Shown here: positions 9,659-18,369 of the stretch, in pieces
Layout: each line of letters starts with the position of its first letter
Numbering within the stretch: the stretch's first letter is position 1
From: Sphingomonas sp. BK235
Lineage (GTDB): Bacteria; Pseudomonadota; Alphaproteobacteria; Sphingomonadales; Sphingomonadaceae
NCBI RefSeq assembly: GCF_004345855.1
Contig: NZ_SLXN01000003.1
Location: forward strand, 558,001-622,000
Length of the DNA stretch: 64,000 nt
Direction: 5' to 3'
Notes under the pieces: generated by a model
Database searches by the model: none
Told to the model about the DNA's origin: nothing
The model's input: the letters and a program-made list of their open reading frames with translations, nothing else
Made by a program: the position numbers and the translations under genes

Positions 9659-11563
9659 ATGTCCGCTCTCTCCCGCCGCGACCTGATCGCCGCCGGCCTC
9701 GCCGCGGCGGGCGCGATGCCCGGCCACGCCGCCACGCCCGCGGCACCGCGACCGTGGGGCGCCACGCCCTCGCCGCGTCAGCTCGCCTGGCATCGCCGCG
9801 AGCGCTACGCCTTCGTCCATTTCTCGATCAACACCTTCACCGATCGCGAATGGGGCTATGGCGACGAGAGCCCGGCGCTGTTCGATCCGACCGACTTCTC
9901 CGCCGAGCAGATCGTCGGCGCCGCCAAGGCGGGCGGGCTGCGCGGCATTGTGCTCACCGCCAAGCACCACGACGGCTTCTGTCTCTGGCCCACCGAACTG
10001 ACCGACCATTGCGTCCGCAATAGTCCGTTCCGCGGCGGCAAGGGCGACGTGGTGCGCGAGGTCGAGCAGGCCGCGCGCCGCGCCGGCCTGGCGTTCGGCA
10101 TCTATCTCTCGCCGTGGGACCGCAATCACGCCGATTATGGCCGCCCGGCCTATATCGATTATTATCGCAAGCAGATCGTCGAGCTCTGCACCCGCTATGG
10201 CGAGCTGTTCGAATTCTGGTTCGACGGCGCCAATGGCGGCGACGGCTATTACGGCGGTGCGCGCGAGACGCGGAAGATCGACGCCGAGGCCTATTACGAC
10301 TGGCCGTCGATGTTCGCACTGGTCCACCAGCATCAGCCGATGGCGTGCACCTTCGAGCCGCTCGGCTCCGACGTGCGCTGGGTCGGCAACGAGGACGGCG
10401 TCGCGGGGGATCCGTGCTGGCCGACGATGCCGGACCACAAGCCGAGCCAGGCGGAGGGCAATGCCGGGCTGCGCGGCGGGCCTCTGTGGTGGCCGGCGGA
10501 GACCAACACCTCGATCCGACCCGGCTGGTTCTACCACGCCGACGAGGATTCCAAGGTGAAGGACCCACAGCGGCTGCTGCGGCTCGACGACGAATCGGTC
10601 GCGCGCGGCACCAACCTGATCCTCAACCTGCCGCCGGATCGGCGCGGCCGGCTCGCCGACGTCGACGTGGCGGTGCTGCGCGCTTTCGGCGACTCGCATC
10701 GTGCCACCTATGCGCGCGATCTGGCGCAGGGCGCGGTAGCGTCCGCCAGCGCGGTGCGCGGCGCGGCCTTCGCCGCCGCCAACGTGCTCGACGGTCGCGC
10801 GGACACTTATTGGTCGCCGCCCGACGCCGACCACCGCGCCGCGCTGACGCTCGACCTGCCGCCGGGACGCACCTTCGACCTGATCCGCGTGCGCGAGCAT
10901 CTGCCGCTCGGCGCCCGAGTCACCCGCTTCGCGCTCGATCTCGACAGCGGCGGGGGCTGGCAGGAAGTGGCGACCGGCGAGTGTATCGCGGCGCAGCGCA
11001 TCGTCCGCCTGCCGCGCGCGGTGACGGCGCGACGCCTGCGGCTGCGCGTGGTCGAGGCGCCCGCCTGTCCCGCGATCGGCGAGGTGGCGCTGTTCCGCCA
11101 GGTCGCGCCCGCCGCGGTGGCACTGCCCGCCGCGCGTGCGGACAAAGCGATCGCGGCGGGCGGCTGGCGCGTCGTCGCCGCCAGCGCGCCCGGCGCGGAA
11201 CGGCTGTTCGACGGGGACGCCGGCACGGCCTGGCAGGTGCCGCTCACCGGTGACTCAGGCGAGGCGTCAGTGACGATCGCGCTGGGGCGGAGCGAACGCG
11301 TCGCCGGCTTCGTCCTCACGCCCTCGCGCGCGGTGATGACCGACGCGGCGCCGCCGAAGCGCTATCGCCTGGAGCTGAGCCGCGACGGGCGCGCGTGGCG
11401 TGTCGTCGCCCAGGGCGAGTTCTCGAACATCGCCAACGCGCTGACGCCGCAACGGATCGGCTTCGCGGCGGACGCTGCCGCGTTCGTGCGACTGACGCTG
11501 ATCGGGCTGGCGCGGCCGGGCGCGCGCGTCGCCGTCGCCGAGCTTCAGCTCAGCGCGCCCTAG
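9659..11563 (+). CDS. Glycoside hydrolase family 29 alpha-L-fucosidase with C-terminal F5/8-type domains
   Basis: This 634-residue enzyme starts with a Tat-like signal peptide (SRRDLIAAGLAAAGAMPGHA). A GH29 TIM-barrel spans about residues 40-350. Visible motifs are VHFSINTF, TAKHHDGFCLWP and FWFDGANG, in which D189 is the likely catalytic nucleophile of this retaining family. The part after about residue 350 looks like two discoidin (F5/8 type C) modules, one near VLDGRADTYWSP and one near LFDGDAGTAWQV, which usually bind sugars. It should cleave alpha-1,3/1,4 or other fucosyl links and so complements the GH95 enzyme encoded just upstream. The fucosidase pair with its own receptor and sigma/FecR module argues for a fucosylated glycan as substrate. 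Confidence 0.93.
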   Translation: MSALSRRDLIAAGLAAAGAMPGHAATPAAPRPWGATPSPRQLAWHRRERYAFVHFSINTFTDREWGYGDESPALFDPTDFSAEQIVGAAKAGGLRGIVLTAKHHDGFCLWPTELTDHCVRNSPFRGGKGDVVREVEQAARRAGLAFGIYLSPWDRNHADYGRPAYIDYYRKQIVELCTRYGELFEFWFDGANGGDGYYGGARETRKIDAEAYYDWPSMFALVHQHQPMACTFEPLGSDVRWVGNEDGVAGDPCWPTMPDHKPSQAEGNAGLRGGPLWWPAETNTSIRPGWFYHADEDSKVKDPQRLLRLDDESVARGTNLILNLPPDRRGRLADVDVAVLRAFGDSHRATYARDLAQGAVASASAVRGAAFAAANVLDGRADTYWSPPDADHRAALTLDLPPGRTFDLIRVREHLPLGARVTRFALDLDSGGGWQEVATGECIAAQRIVRLPRAVTARRLRLRVVEAPACPAIGEVALFRQVAPAAVALPAARADKAIAAGGWRVVAASAPGAERLFDGDAGTAWQVPLTGDSGEASVTIALGRSERVAGFVLTPSRAVMTDAAPPKRYRLELSRDGRAWRVVAQGEFSNIANALTPQRIGFAADAAAFVRLTLIGLARPGARVAVAELQLSAP

Positions 11564-11649
11564 CATGAGCCGCGCTCCCGCGCTGGCAGGGCGGGTGACG
11601 CCGACCCCGGCGCGCGGCCGCGCATCCTGGATCAGCTGAAGGGTAGGCG

Positions 11650-11668
11650 CTGATCCGCGTCGGATCAG
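11650..11668 (+). terminator. Hairpin downstream of the fucosidase genes, no T-tract
   Basis: The arms CTGATCCG and CGGATCAG are perfect and separated by CGT, about 85 bp after the GH29 stop codon. There is no run of T after the stem, so it is only a possible end-of-transcript structure or an RNA-stabilising hairpin. Confidence 0.25.
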
Positions 11669-11839
11669 GCGCGCGGTTCGCCACATTGTGCGAGAAGACG
11701 ACGCGCGACGATGGGGATGACGGCGCCGCGAGGTCAGACTTGTTCGACCGCCCGCCAGGATCCGCGTCCGTACAGCAACCTATGTCTGATCGTTATCCAA
11801 CCGAACCGCGGAACAGACAGGCCAGTTGCCTATCATCGC

Positions 11840-11915
11840 TGGTGACCCCTACGGGACTCGAACCCGTGTTTTCGCCGTGAGAGGGCGACGTCCTAGACCG
11901 CTAGACGAAGGGGCC
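11840..11915 (-). tRNA. tRNA-Glu (anticodon CTC)
   Basis: The minus strand folds into a 76-nt cloverleaf. The acceptor stem GGCCCCT pairs with AGGGGTC (one G-T pair), followed by A and an encoded CCA end. The anticodon arm is TCGCC-CTCTCAC-GGCGA, placing CTC at positions 34-36, which reads the GAG glutamate codon. The T-arm contains GGGTTCGAGTCCC. It lies 115 bp downstream of the DAHP synthase gene on the same strand. Confidence 0.96.
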
Positions 11916-12030
11916 GTGCGCGGTGTGGAGGCGCGCTGTTAGGAGGCGGTGAACGCCCCGTCAAGCGACTTTCGCCGCACCGCACCCAGGCCCGCGCGCT
12001 TTTCTCGCGCGGCCCCGGGTGCGGCGCCGA

Positions 12031-13401
12031 TCACGCCGCCTTGCGCCGCTCCGCCATCTCGGCGTTGAGCATCTCGGCCAGCAGGAAGGCCAGCTCGAGG
12101 CTCTGCCCGGCGTTGAGCCGCGGGTCGCAGTGGGTGTGGTAGCGGTCGGCCAGGCTCTGCTCGGTCACGTCGATCGCGCCGCCGGTGCATTCGGTGACGT
12201 TCTGCCCCGTCATCTCGGCGTGGATGCCGCCGGCATGCGTGCCCTCGGCGCGGTGGACCGCGAAGAAGCCGCGCACCTCCGCGAGGATGCGATCGAACGG
12301 CCGGGTCTTGTAGCCGCTCGCCGCCTTGACGGTGTTGCCGTGCATCGGATCGCAACTCCACACCACCGGGTGGCCCTCGCGCGTCACCGCGCGCACCAGC
12401 CGCGGCAGATGTGCCTCGATCTTGTCATAGCCGTAGCGTGTGATCAGCGTCATCCGGCCCGGCACGCGGCCGGGGTTGAGCGTGTCGAGCATGCGCAGCA
12501 GCGCGTCGGGCTCGAGCGATGGTCCGCATTTGACGCCGATCGGGTTGCCGATGCCGCGCAGGAACTCGACGTGCGCCGATCCCTCGAAGCGCGTGCGGTC
12601 GCCGATCCACAGGAAATGCGCCGAGGTGTCGTACCAGTCGCCGGTGAGCGAATCCTGCCGCGCCAGCGCCTGCTCGAACGGGAGCAGCAGCGCCTCATGG
12701 CTGGTGTAGAAGGTGGTCTGCGACAGCTGCGGCACCGTATCGGGGCTGATCCCGCAGGCTTCCATGAAGTCGAGCGCCTCGCCGATCCGATCGGCGGTCT
12801 CGGCGTACTTTTTCGCCCAGGGGCTGCGGCCCATGAAGTCGTGCGTCCAGCGATGCACCTGATGCAGGTTGGCATAGCCGCCCTGCGCGAAGGCGCGCAG
12901 CAGGTTGAGCGTCGCGGCGGACTGCGCATAGGCGCGGACCATCCGCTCGGGATCGGGCAGGCGCGACTCGGGCGTGAAGGCGATGTCGTTGACGTTGTCG
13001 CCGCGGTAGCTCGGCAACTCGACGCCGTCGATCACCTCGGTCGCGGTCGAGCGCGGCTTGGCGAACTGGCCCGCCATCCGACCGACCTTCACCACCGGCA
13101 GCTTCGAGGCGAAGGTGAGCACCACTGCCATCTGCAGGATGACGCGGAACGTGTCGCGGATGTTGTTGGGGTGGAACTCGGCGAAGCTCTCGGCACAGTC
13201 GCCGCCCTGGAGCAGGAAGGCCTTGCCCTCCGCCACCTTGGCGAGATCGGCCGTGAGGTTGCGCGCCTCACCCGCGAAGACGAGCGGCGGGAAGGTGGCG
13301 AGCCGATGCGTGGCGGCGGCGAGCGCGGCGGCGTCGGGATAGTCAGGGAGCTGGCGCGCCTCGGCCTTGGTCCAGCTGTCGGGGGCCCATGACATGGCCA
13401 T
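12031..13401 (-). CDS. Class II 3-deoxy-7-phosphoheptulonate (DAHP) synthase
   Basis: The 456-residue enzyme condenses phosphoenolpyruvate with erythrose 4-phosphate, the first step of the shikimate pathway to aromatic amino acids. Hallmarks of the plant-like class II family are clear: [46 protein letters not shown] and a C-terminal [11 protein letters not shown]. The start at 13401 is chosen because GGAAGGAAG lies about seven bases upstream; a longer in-frame start at 13458 lacks such a site. The gene is monocistronic on the minus strand, with the tRNA-Glu gene downstream. Confidence 0.97.
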   Translation of the reverse strand: MAMSWAPDSWTKAEARQLPDYPDAAALAAATHRLATFPPLVFAGEARNLTADLAKVAEGKAFLLQGGDCAESFAEFHPNNIRDTFRVILQMAVVLTFASKLPVVKVGRMAGQFAKPRSTATEVIDGVELPSYRGDNVNDIAFTPESRLPDPERMVRAYAQSAATLNLLRAFAQGGYANLHQVHRWTHDFMGRSPWAKKYAETADRIGEALDFMEACGISPDTVPQLSQTTFYTSHEALLLPFEQALARQDSLTGDWYDTSAHFLWIGDRTRFEGSAHVEFLRGIGNPIGVKCGPSLEPDALLRMLDTLNPGRVPGRMTLITRYGYDKIEAHLPRLVRAVTREGHPVVWSCDPMHGNTVKAASGYKTRPFDRILAEVRGFFAVHRAEGTHAGGIHAEMTGQNVTECTGGAIDVTEQSLADRYHTHCDPRLNAGQSLELAFLLAEMLNAEMAERRKAA

Positions 13402-13481
13402 CGGTAATCTTCCTTCCATTTCGTCGCGCGCCTTGAACGAAACGTGCGCGACTCGCAATGTTCATCGGTATCGATCCGGCC

Positions 13482-14264
13482 TCATAGGATACCAGGATAG
13501 GCGCCACCGTCGATCAAGAGGCTCTGCCCGGTGATATAGCCCGCCTTGGCGGAGCAGAGGAAGGCGCAGGCGGCGCCGAACTCGGCGGGATCGCCGTAGC
13601 GGTGGGCGGGGATCCGCTCGGCGCCGCGGCGCGCCGCCTCGGCGACGTCGACGCCCTGCTTCTCCGCCGCCGCGGCGTGGACGCTGTCGAGCCGGCGCGT
13701 CGCGAACTGGCCGGGGAGGAGGAAGTTGATCGTGACATCGGCGTGCGCCACCTGCCGCGCGACGCCGGCGAGGAAGCCGGTCAGGCCGGCGCGGGCGCCG
13801 CTCGACAGGTCGAGCCCGGCGAGCGGTGCCTTCACCGAGGCGGAGGTGATGCAGACGATCCGGCCGAAGCCGCGATCGACCATGCCGTCGACCACGCGCT
13901 GGGTGAGGCGGATCGGCGTGATCATGTTCGCCTCGACTCCGGCGCGCAGCGCGTCGCGGTCGATCGCGCGGAAGTCGCGCAGCGGCGGGCCGCCGTTGTT
14001 GTTGACGAGGATGTCGGGCGCGCCGCCCGCGGCGTCGACCAGCGCGGCCTGGACCTGCTCGTCGGCGACGTCGCCGGCGATCGTCTCGACCGCGACGCCG
14101 TGCGCGCCACGGATCGCGTCGGCGGTGGCGGCGAGCGCCTCGTCGTCGCGCCCGTTGAGCACCAGCGCGCAGCCCGCCGCGGCGAGCGCCTCGGCACAGG
14201 CGCGGCCGAGCCCCTGGCTCGACGCGCAGACGATGGCGCGACGTCCCTCGATCCCGAGCTGCAT
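13482..14264 (-). CDS. Short-chain dehydrogenase/reductase lacking the usual Tyr-Lys pair
   Basis: The 260-residue protein has the SDR Rossmann fold. The cofactor turn is ASSQGLGRA instead of TGxxxGIG, NNNGG replaces the usual NNAG, and the catalytic serine region is ITSASVKAP. Where most SDRs have YxxxK this protein has SSGARAGL, so tyrosine and lysine are replaced by serine and arginine. It ends in the family motif ITGQSLLIDGG. It is preceded by a strong GAGGAGGAAC ribosome-binding site. Homologues with the same change are usually annotated only as SDR oxidoreductases. It may have altered chemistry or a binding role, and its substrate is unknown. Confidence 0.88.
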   Translation of the reverse strand: MQLGIEGRRAIVCASSQGLGRACAEALAAAGCALVLNGRDDEALAATADAIRGAHGVAVETIAGDVADEQVQAALVDAAGGAPDILVNNNGGPPLRDFRAIDRDALRAGVEANMITPIRLTQRVVDGMVDRGFGRIVCITSASVKAPLAGLDLSSGARAGLTGFLAGVARQVAHADVTINFLLPGQFATRRLDSVHAAAAEKQGVDVAEAARRGAERIPAHRYGDPAEFGAACAFLCSAKAGYITGQSLLIDGGAYPGIL

Positions 14265-14312
14265 AGGCTGTTCCTCCTCGTGTGGTTGGAGAAGCGGCTT
14301 CGCCCCGCCCGC

Positions 14313-14404
14313 TGTTCCCCGGCGGAGGCCGGGGGCCAGTCGGGAAGGCGGTCGGTAAGCTACTCACGTCCCCCCAACTGGGCCCCGGCCTTCGCCGGGG
14401 AACA
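14313..14404. repeat. REP-like inverted repeat, TTCCCCGGC family
   Basis: Two arms of 28 bp, nearly identical as inverted copies (the core is TTCCCCGGCGRAGGCCGGGG), are separated by about 36 bp. They lie between the SDR and cysS genes. Each arm is itself able to fold. Elements with this core are common between genes in sphingomonads, so it is a dispersed repeat and not a gene-specific signal, though it may stabilise RNA ends. Confidence 0.75.
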
Positions 14405-14421
14405 GGCGGCAGATGAGACGC

Positions 14422-15852
14422 CTAAACCACCACCTTCCAGTCCCATCCGAGCGGATCGCCGTCCATCACCTCGACCCCCGCCGCGGCGAGTTCGTCGCGG
14501 ATCGAGTCCGAGCGGGCGAAGTCCTTCTCCGCGCGCGCCGCGCGACGCTGCTCCAGCGCGGCGGCGATCCCGGCCTCGTCGATCGTTGCGCTGGCCGGGC
14601 GGACGCGCAGCGCCTCGCGCGTCAGCGTCGCCAGCCCCAGTCCGAGCAGCGCGTCAACCTCGTCGAGCAGCGCCAACCGATCGGCCGCCGCGACCCGCTT
14701 GTCGGCGAGCAGCGCGTCCACCACGGGCAGTGCGCGCGGCGTGTTGAGATCGTCGCTCAGCGCCGCGTCGAGCTGGTCGCGATACGCCGTGGGCGCGCCC
14801 TTGGCGACGCCGGGCGCGCGCGCGCGCAGCGCCGCGACCGCGTGGACCAGCCGCTTCAGCCGCACCTGCGCCGCCGCCAGATTCTCCCAGGAGAAGTCGA
14901 GCTCGCTGCGATAATGCGCCTGGAGGCACATCAGCCGATAGGCGAGCGGGTGGAAGCCGCGCTCGACCAGCCGGTCGAGCGTCATGAACTCGCCCGACGA
15001 CTTGCTCATCTTGCCGCCGCGGTCGACGACGAAATTGTTGTGCATCCAGATCTGCGCGCCGGTGTCGGCGCAGTCGCAATAGGCCTGGTTCTGCGCGATC
15101 TCGTTGGGATGGTGGATCTCGCGATGATCGATCCCGCCGGTGTGGATGTCGAAGGCCGCGCCGAGATAGCGCCGGCTCATCACCGAGCATTCGAGATGCC
15201 AGCCGGGCGCGCCGCGGCCCCAGGGCGAGTCCCACTCCATCTGGCGCGTCTCGCCCGGCGGGGTGCGGCGCCAGATCGCGAAGTCCTGCGGGTGGCGCTT
15301 GCCAGCCACCGCCTCGATCCGCGCGTGGGCGGCATCGTCCTGCCCGCCGGCGAGCCGGCCGTAATCGGGCACCGTGCTGGTGTCGAAATAGAGGCCGTCG
15401 TCGAGCGGGTAGCAGTGACGCTCCGCGATCGTCTCGCCCCAGGCGATCATCTCGGCGACGTGATCCGTCGCGCGCGGCAGATGCGTCGGCGGCACGATGT
15501 TGAGCTCGGCGAGGTTGCGCTCGAACGCCTCGGTATAGTGGCGCGCGATCGCCCAGATGTCGCGACCGGAGGCACGCGCCGCGGCCTCCATCTTGTCGTC
15601 GCCGGCGTCGGCGTCGGAGGTGAGGTGGCCGACGTCGGTGATGTTGATGACGTGGGTGAGCGGCCACCCCTTCCAGCGGATCACGCGCGCGAGCGTGTCG
15701 GTGAAGACATAGGCGCGCAGGTTGCCGATATGGGCATAGTGATAGACCGTCGGCCCGCACGAGTAGACGCGCACGTTCGACGGGTCGAGCGGGCGGAAGG
15801 TCTCCGGCTCGCGGGTCAGGCTGTTGTAGAGGATCAGGGGCGCGCCGGTCAT
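14422..15852 (-). CDS. cysS: Cysteinyl-tRNA synthetase
   Basis: The 476-residue class I synthetase charges tRNA-Cys. The HIGH-type motif is YAHIGNL, the KMSKS loop is GKMSKSSG, and the zinc-binding residues are visible in SCGPTVYHY, GWHLECSVM and the GGIDHREIHHPNE stretch. The length is normal for the family. The start at 15852 has AGAGG upstream. The gene lies 24 bp downstream of the dioxygenase-like lipoprotein gene on the same strand and could be co-transcribed with it. Confidence 0.98.
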   Translation of the reverse strand: MTGAPLILYNSLTREPETFRPLDPSNVRVYSCGPTVYHYAHIGNLRAYVFTDTLARVIRWKGWPLTHVINITDVGHLTSDADAGDDKMEAAARASGRDIWAIARHYTEAFERNLAELNIVPPTHLPRATDHVAEMIAWGETIAERHCYPLDDGLYFDTSTVPDYGRLAGGQDDAAHARIEAVAGKRHPQDFAIWRRTPPGETRQMEWDSPWGRGAPGWHLECSVMSRRYLGAAFDIHTGGIDHREIHHPNEIAQNQAYCDCADTGAQIWMHNNFVVDRGGKMSKSSGEFMTLDRLVERGFHPLAYRLMCLQAHYRSELDFSWENLAAAQVRLKRLVHAVAALRARAPGVAKGAPTAYRDQLDAALSDDLNTPRALPVVDALLADKRVAAADRLALLDEVDALLGLGLATLTREALRVRPASATIDEAGIAAALEQRRAARAEKDFARSDSIRDELAAAGVEVMDGDPLGWDWKVVV

Positions 15853-15876
15853 GGCGCGCCTCTTAGCTGTGACGGT

Positions 15877-16791
15877 TCAGCGCGCCAAGCCGATCACCGC
15901 GGTGGCGGCATAGCCGGCAGTCGGCGTGCCGGTGAAGGTCGGCGTCATCTGATTGTTCTGCGCGGTGGTGTTGTCGCCGAAGACATTGTCGCTCGACAGC
16001 GCGACGCGGGCGAAGTTGCTCGCGCTCGACGGGTAGGTGGCGGTGTCGGCGTAGACGGTCGCGCAGGTCGAGGACGGCAGCGCCAGCTGCGAGGTGAGCG
16101 TCGCGTAACGGCCACCGAGGGCGTTGGCGAGGCTGGAGAAGACCTCGAAATGGATGTGCGGCCAGCGCCCGTCGTAGCAGCCGGGGAAGATCGTGGTGAA
16201 GGTCACCTGGCCGTTGCTGTCGGTCACCTGCACCCCGCGCAGGTAGCTCTCCGTCGCGACGGTGTAGAGTGAGTAGAGACCCTGGCGGTCGCAGTGCCAC
16301 AGATAGATGGCGTAGCCGGCGAGTGGCGCGCACGACTGGTTCACGTCGACGAGCGTGAGGGTGAGCGTCACCTGCACGCCCGTGGCGACGGTCGTGCTGC
16401 TAAGGAAGCTGGCGCGGATGTCGCTGCGCACGATCCCCGTCGCGGTGAGCACGTTGGACGTCGAGCCGCTCGACGAGTTCGTGCCGTCGGCGGGATATGG
16501 CCCGGCGGTCTCGGTCGCGTTGAGGACGCAGCCGGAGGTGGCGCTGCTCGTGCTGGTGGCGGTCGGCGTGGGTGTTGGTGTTGGTGTTGGTGTTGGCGTG
16601 GGCGTCGACGTGGCGGTAGCGGAAGTCGTGCTATCCGTCTCGGCGTCACCCGAACCGCCGCAGCCCGCCACCAGCGCGAGTGTGCCCGCGCCGGCAAGCC
16701 ATTTGAGCGCGCGGCGGCGCTGCACCATCCGCTCCATCACCTGGAGGTCGTGCGCGAGGCCGAGATCGTGGTCGTGGTCGTCGTGCTGCAT
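15877..16791 (-). CDS. Exported intradiol ring-cleavage dioxygenase-like protein
   Basis: This 304-residue protein has an RRRALKWLAG twin-arginine-like signal ending in the lipobox LVAGC. A 20-residue Thr-Pro repeat linker follows, then a C-terminal domain of the intradiol dioxygenase type (about residues 100-300). The iron-site motif GRWPHIHFEVF with its two histidines is present, as is the tyrosine-containing WHCDRQGLYSLY. Cytoplasmic members open catechol or protocatechuate rings. Exported, anchored forms are found in many bacteria, but their substrates are mostly not known. The start at 16791 has AAAGGGA upstream; in-frame extension to 16878 lacks a site. It is followed closely by cysS. 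Confidence 0.85.
   Translation of the reverse strand: MQHDDHDHDLGLAHDLQVMERMVQRRRALKWLAGAGTLALVAGCGGSGDAETDSTTSATATSTPTPTPTPTPTPTPTATSTSSATSGCVLNATETAGPYPADGTNSSSGSTSNVLTATGIVRSDIRASFLSSTTVATGVQVTLTLTLVDVNQSCAPLAGYAIYLWHCDRQGLYSLYTVATESYLRGVQVTDSNGQVTFTTIFPGCYDGRWPHIHFEVFSSLANALGGRYATLTSQLALPSSTCATVYADTATYPSSASNFARVALSSDNVFGDNTTAQNNQMTPTFTGTPTAGYAATAVIGLAR
16565..16606 (-). repeat. In-frame hexanucleotide repeat encoding a Thr-Pro linker
   Basis: GGTGTT-type six-base units (ACACCA/AACACC on the coding strand) are repeated about seven times inside the dioxygenase-like gene. Because the unit is six bases, gain or loss of copies changes linker length by Thr-Pro pairs and does not shift the frame. 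Confidence 0.8.
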
Positions 16792-16832
16792 CGGGGTCCC
16801 TTTCGCTGTTGGGGCCGCGCCATCCGCCTGGT

Positions 16833-16928
16833 CGTCACCCCGGCCCTGCGCCGGGGTCCATGCCGACGCGCGAGCCACGGAGGTGGCGTGCGTGGGACGA
16901 TGGATGCCGGATCATCTTCGGCATGACG
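16833..16928. repeat. REP-like inverted repeat, CGTCAYCCCGG family (degenerate)
   Basis: The outer ends CGTCACCCCGG and its near-complement ending TGACGG enclose about 70 bp. The left arm CCCCGG-CCTGCG-CCGGGG folds well, while the right arm is degenerate. It lies upstream of the dioxygenase-like gene and is a divergent copy of the element seen at 21284, 49079 and 55216. Confidence 0.55.
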
Positions 16929-17021
16929 GGAAAACAGCGACGCTCCCGAACGTCGCCACCCATCTGCCGCCCCCGCCGCATGCCGCGATGTCGGCACGCT
17001 ACCGCGACATTGCCGATTGTG

Positions 17022-18359
17022 TCAGCGCGCGAGCGGCAGTGTCACCGTCGCCACCGCACCCGCCGCATCGTCGCGGTTGGCGAGCACGGCGGTGCCGCCA
17101 TGCCGCGCGGCGATCGAGCGGACGATCGCCAGCCCCAGCCCGGTCCCGCCGGTGGAGCGGTTGCGCGATGGGTCGCCGCGCACGAACGGCTCGAACAAGC
17201 GCTCGGCCTGGGCCGGGTCAATGCCCGGGCCGCGGTCGGCGACGGTGACGGTGACGCGCCCGTCCTCGATCCGCCACGCCAGCTCGGCGGAGTCGCCGTA
17301 ACGCAGCGCGTTGCCGATCAGGTTGGCGAACAGGCGGCGCAGTCCGCTCGGATCGCCGCTCACCACCGCCCGCGGTCCCGCCGCGACCGTCACCGCGGCG
17401 CCCCCGACGCCCATGTCCTCGGCCAGACTGTCCAGCAGGCTCGACAGCTCGACCAGTGTCTCCTCGCGCCGGCCGACGTCGTGGCGCGCGAAGCGGAGCA
17501 CCTCGGCGATCATCGCGCGCATCTCGTCTATGTCGGCGACGGCGCGGTCGCGCGCGTCCTCGGGCAGTTGCTCGACCCAGAAGGCCAGGCGCGACAGCGG
17601 CGTGCCGAGATCGTGCGCGATCGCGGCCAGCATCGCGGTACGCGACTCGGCGTGGCTGGCGAGGCGGGCGTGCATGGTCGAGACCGCGTGCGCCAGCTCG
17701 CGCACCTCGCGCCCACCCTCGGGCAGCGGCGGCAGCGGCGCGCCGGTGCCGGCGCGGTCGGCCGCGGCGGCGAGCCGGGCGAGCGGGCGTGAGATCGCGC
17801 GCGACAGCATCCACGCCGGGATCGACAGCGCCACGATCGCCACCAGCATCGCGACCAGCGTGTTGAGGTGCCAGCGCGTGAACAGCGGCAGCGCCGGGCT
17901 GCGCACCACGCGCCAGCCCTGCGGCAGGCGACAGGCGACGGTGAAGGAGCCGAACAACTCGCGCCCGCCGCCGCGCGGGCTCAGCTCGGTGAAAGCGAGC
18001 ACGTCACGCGGTGCGACGTGGAGCAGCGCGGCGATGCGCGCCTGGGTCAGCGCGTCAAGCTTCTCGCGCCAGCGTGGGGTCGGCGCGGCGGCGGCGGTGA
18101 GCGTCTCCAGCGGCTCGACCCGCCACGCGCCGAAGCGACCGCCGGGGGGGCGGAAGCGGCGGAACTCGGGCGGCAGTGGCGGCGGCGGCAGGCCGCGCAG
18201 CGCCGCGGTGATCGCCTCCAGCGGGCGCGGCGGCACGCGCGGCGGCGGCCCGCTGAAGGTGACGAAGAACAGGATCGCGGTGGCGGCGACCACCGAGGCG
18301 ATCACCAGCGCGAAGATCGGCTGGGCGATCGAATGGGCTCGCCGGTAGGGGCGCGTCAT
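17022..18359 (-). CDS. Two-component sensor histidine kinase
   Basis: The 445-residue membrane kinase has two membrane helices (about 12-35 and 165-187) around a periplasmic sensor segment. A HAMP linker follows at about 187-240. The phospho-accepting H249 sits in AHDLGTPLSRL. The ATPase domain has N-box NLIGNALRYG, G1 box DRGPGI and G2 box GTGLGL. The periplasmic part starts with an unusual proline-rich stretch (GPPPRVPPRP and GLPPPPLPPE). It lies 10 bp downstream of an OmpR-type regulator gene, so the two form a pair. The signal is unknown; the layout resembles EnvZ/OmpR-like envelope sensors. Confidence 0.94.
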   Translation of the reverse strand: MTRPYRRAHSIAQPIFALVIASVVAATAILFFVTFSGPPPRVPPRPLEAITAALRGLPPPPLPPEFRRFRPPGGRFGAWRVEPLETLTAAAAPTPRWREKLDALTQARIAALLHVAPRDVLAFTELSPRGGGRELFGSFTVACRLPQGWRVVRSPALPLFTRWHLNTLVAMLVAIVALSIPAWMLSRAISRPLARLAAAADRAGTGAPLPPLPEGGREVRELAHAVSTMHARLASHAESRTAMLAAIAHDLGTPLSRLAFWVEQLPEDARDRAVADIDEMRAMIAEVLRFARHDVGRREETLVELSSLLDSLAEDMGVGGAAVTVAAGPRAVVSGDPSGLRRLFANLIGNALRYGDSAELAWRIEDGRVTVTVADRGPGIDPAQAERLFEPFVRGDPSRNRSTGGTGLGLAIVRSIAARHGGTAVLANRDDAAGAVATVTLPLAR

Positions 18360-18369
18360 CGCCGACGCC

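Noticed and set aside
16565..16606. Phase-variable repeat in the dioxygenase-like gene
   Set aside because: The repeat unit is six bases, so copy-number change keeps the frame and cannot switch the gene on or off.
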